DNA from: Bradyrhizobium sp. 186 | Lineage (GTDB): Bacteria; Pseudomonadota; Alphaproteobacteria; Rhizobiales; Xanthobacteraceae | DNA length: 64,000 bases | Assembly: GCF_023101685.1 (NCBI RefSeq) | Contig: NZ_CP082164.1 | Coordinates: 4,216,001 to 4,280,000 of the forward strand | Reading direction: 5' to 3' | Shown: positions 62,607 through 64,000 of the stretch, in pieces | How the letters are laid out: the number at the start of each line of letters is the position of its first letter | Position numbering within the stretch: the stretch's first letter is position 1 | Program-made: the position numbers and the translations under genes | The notes under the pieces: generated by a model | Databases searched by the model: none | What the model saw: the letters and a program-made list of their open reading frames with translations, nothing else | What the model was told of the DNA's origin: nothing

Positions 62607-64000
62607 ATGAACCTCAATCTTTCCGCGATCGCTGTTCGCGAACGGGCCGTCACCCTGTTCTTCATCATCCTGCTGGCGGCCGCAGGCGCCTACGCCTTTC
62701 TCATGCTCGGACGGGCGGAGGATCCCTCCTTCACCATCAAGACCCTGACGGTCACCACAGTATGGCCGGGCGCGACGGCGCGTTAGATGCAGGACCTTGT
62801 CGCCGAACCGTTGGAGAAGCGGATTCAGGAGCTGACCTGGTACGACAGGGTGGAGACGACCACGCGGCCGGGTTACGCGTATATGACTGTTACGCTGAAG
62901 GACAGCACCCCGCCATCCAGCGTGCAGGAGGAATTCTATCAGGCGCGCAAGAAGCTCGGAGATGAAGCGCGCAACCTGCCGCCCGGAGTGCTCGGCCCTT
63001 TCGTCAACGATGAATATTCGGACGTGAGTTTCGCGCTTTATGCCCTCAAGGCGAAGGGTATGCCGATGCGGGAACTTGCGAGGCAAGCCGAGACCATTCG
63101 CCAGGACCTTCTGCATGTGCCGGGCGTCAAGAAGATCAACATCCTCGGTGAACGTCCCGAACGGATCTTCATCGAGTTTTCCTACGCCAAGCTCGCTACC
63201 CTCGGCGTGTCGGCACAGGATGTAGTTGCCGCCTTGCAGCGGCAGAACACCGTCAGGCCGGCTGGCTCGATCGACACTCAGGGGCCGCAGGTCTTTATCC
63301 GGATCGACGGCGCCTATGACAGTGTCCAGGCGATCGGCGACACGCCCATTGTCGCCTCGGGGCGGACGCTGAAGCTCTCCGATATCGCCGGGGTCCGCCG
63401 CGGCTATGAGGATCCTTCCACCTACCTCATCCGACATCAGGGTGAGCCCATGATCGTGCTCGCGGCGGTGATGCAGGAGGGCTGGGATGGTCTCGCGCTC
63501 GGCAAGGCGCTGAAGGACAGGGCCGCGGCCATCGCAAAGACACTGCCACTCGGCATGACGCTCGACAAGGTGTCCGATCAGGCCGTCAACATCACCTCGG
63601 CGGTCGACGAATTCATGATGAAATTCGCGATGGCGCTCGGCGTGGTGTTGCTGGTCAGCCTGCTCAGCCTCGGCTGGCGCGTCGGCATCGTCGTGTCGGC
63701 TGCAGTCCCTCTGACGCTTGCCGTCATCTTCCTCATCATGCTGGAAACCGGCCGGTTCTTCGACCGCATCACGCTCGGTGCCCTCATCCTGGCGCTTGGT
63801 CTGCTCGTGGACGACGCCATCATCGCCATCGAGGTGATGGTGGTGAAAATGGAAGAGGGCATGGACCGCATCGCGGCGGCCGCCTACGCGTGGAGCCACA
63901 CGGCGGCGCCCATGCTGTCCGGAACACTGGTGACGATCGCCGGATTCCTGCCGGTGGGCTTCGCCCGCTCGACGGCGGGCGAGTATGCCGGCAACATCTT
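62607..64000 (+). pseudogene. RND-family efflux pump with in-frame amber codon (3' end outside window)
   Basis: It starts MNLNLSAIAVRERAVTLFFI. TAG at 62784-62786 stands where RND pumps have Glu in the TARE-MQDLVAEPLEKRIQEL motif; the frame then continues intact through LGVSAQDVVAALQRQNTV and the transmembrane segments (ALGLLVDDAIIAIEVMVVKM) to the window end. With the adaptor frameshift, this pump is probably not expressed as a full protein unless TAG is read through. Confidence 0.85.

Noticed and set aside
1-64000. CRISPR arrays, tRNA and rRNA genes, integrase or att sites
   Set aside because: No regular spacer-repeat array, no recognisable tRNA or rRNA sequence and no intact integrase gene were seen; small RNAs could be missed by eye.

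Overview
The window looks like chromosome of an alphaproteobacterium in or near Bradyrhizobium (inference). The evidence is high GC, GTG/TTG starts, a formate dehydrogenase operon with DUF6505/DUF6352/DUF3305/DUF3306 accessory genes, very small membrane proteins of a type familiar from Bradyrhizobium, and many importer and catabolic islands separated by insertion sequences and gene relics. No tRNA, rRNA or CRISPR array was seen.

Layout. (1) 1-10034: formate dehydrogenase locus. A divergent 4Fe-4S protein gene (cut by the window start) faces five accessory genes with stop/start overlaps, a TorD-type chaperone carrying an N-terminal HTH, a small Tat-signal protein, and the FdhABC subunits (Cys-type catalytic subunit). 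(2) 10868-19514, minus strand: peptide or amide uptake and hydrolysis: M24-like hydrolase, M20 peptidase, dipeptide-type ABC importer with a fused double ATPase, second M20 peptidase, and a divergent GntR regulator. (3) 20392-27825: IclR regulator, polar amino-acid ABC importer and two FAD-dependent amine/amino-acid oxidoreductases around a deleted aspartase relic. (4) 27850-29270: relics, including a conjugative relaxase/helicase. (5) 29381-34025: sugar ABC importer without an ATPase, plus a FucU-type mutarotase. (6) 34125-44255: a gene graveyard holding xylulokinase, PotC-type permease, OprB porin, carbohydrate kinase, LivM, LivG, LivF, intradiol dioxygenase and SLOG-like relics. It also holds an IS5-family element and an IS701-family element abutting it inside an interrupted hypothetical gene, and one intact SMP-30 lactonase. 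(7) 44391-56847: an apparently intact catabolic island: LivKHMGF importer, aminotransferase, LysR regulator, hydantoinase/oxoprolinase A and B, SDR and HpcH/HpaI aldolase. (8) 57350-64000: broken MFS and alpha/beta-hydrolase genes, an intact iron-type alcohol dehydrogenase, and a TetR regulator facing a decayed RND efflux operon that runs off the window.

The best candidate for an undescribed system is region 7. A 37-bp sequence with about six mismatches occurs ahead of both livK and hyuA, on either side of the lysR gene, suggesting one regulator controls uptake and breakdown of one substrate. A plausible order is import, ATP-dependent opening or carboxylation of a cyclic amide or ketone by HyuAB, transamination and redox steps, then retro-aldol cleavage. 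The substrate cannot be read from sequence.

A second theme is decay. Several genes carry in-frame TAG codons, frameshifts or internal deletions, and a dispersed two-part repeat lies near 10.6, 29.0, 43.7 and 57.0 kb, each at a boundary between gene islands. Sequencing error cannot be excluded for single-base lesions, but the large internal deletions and chimeric relics are not explained that way.
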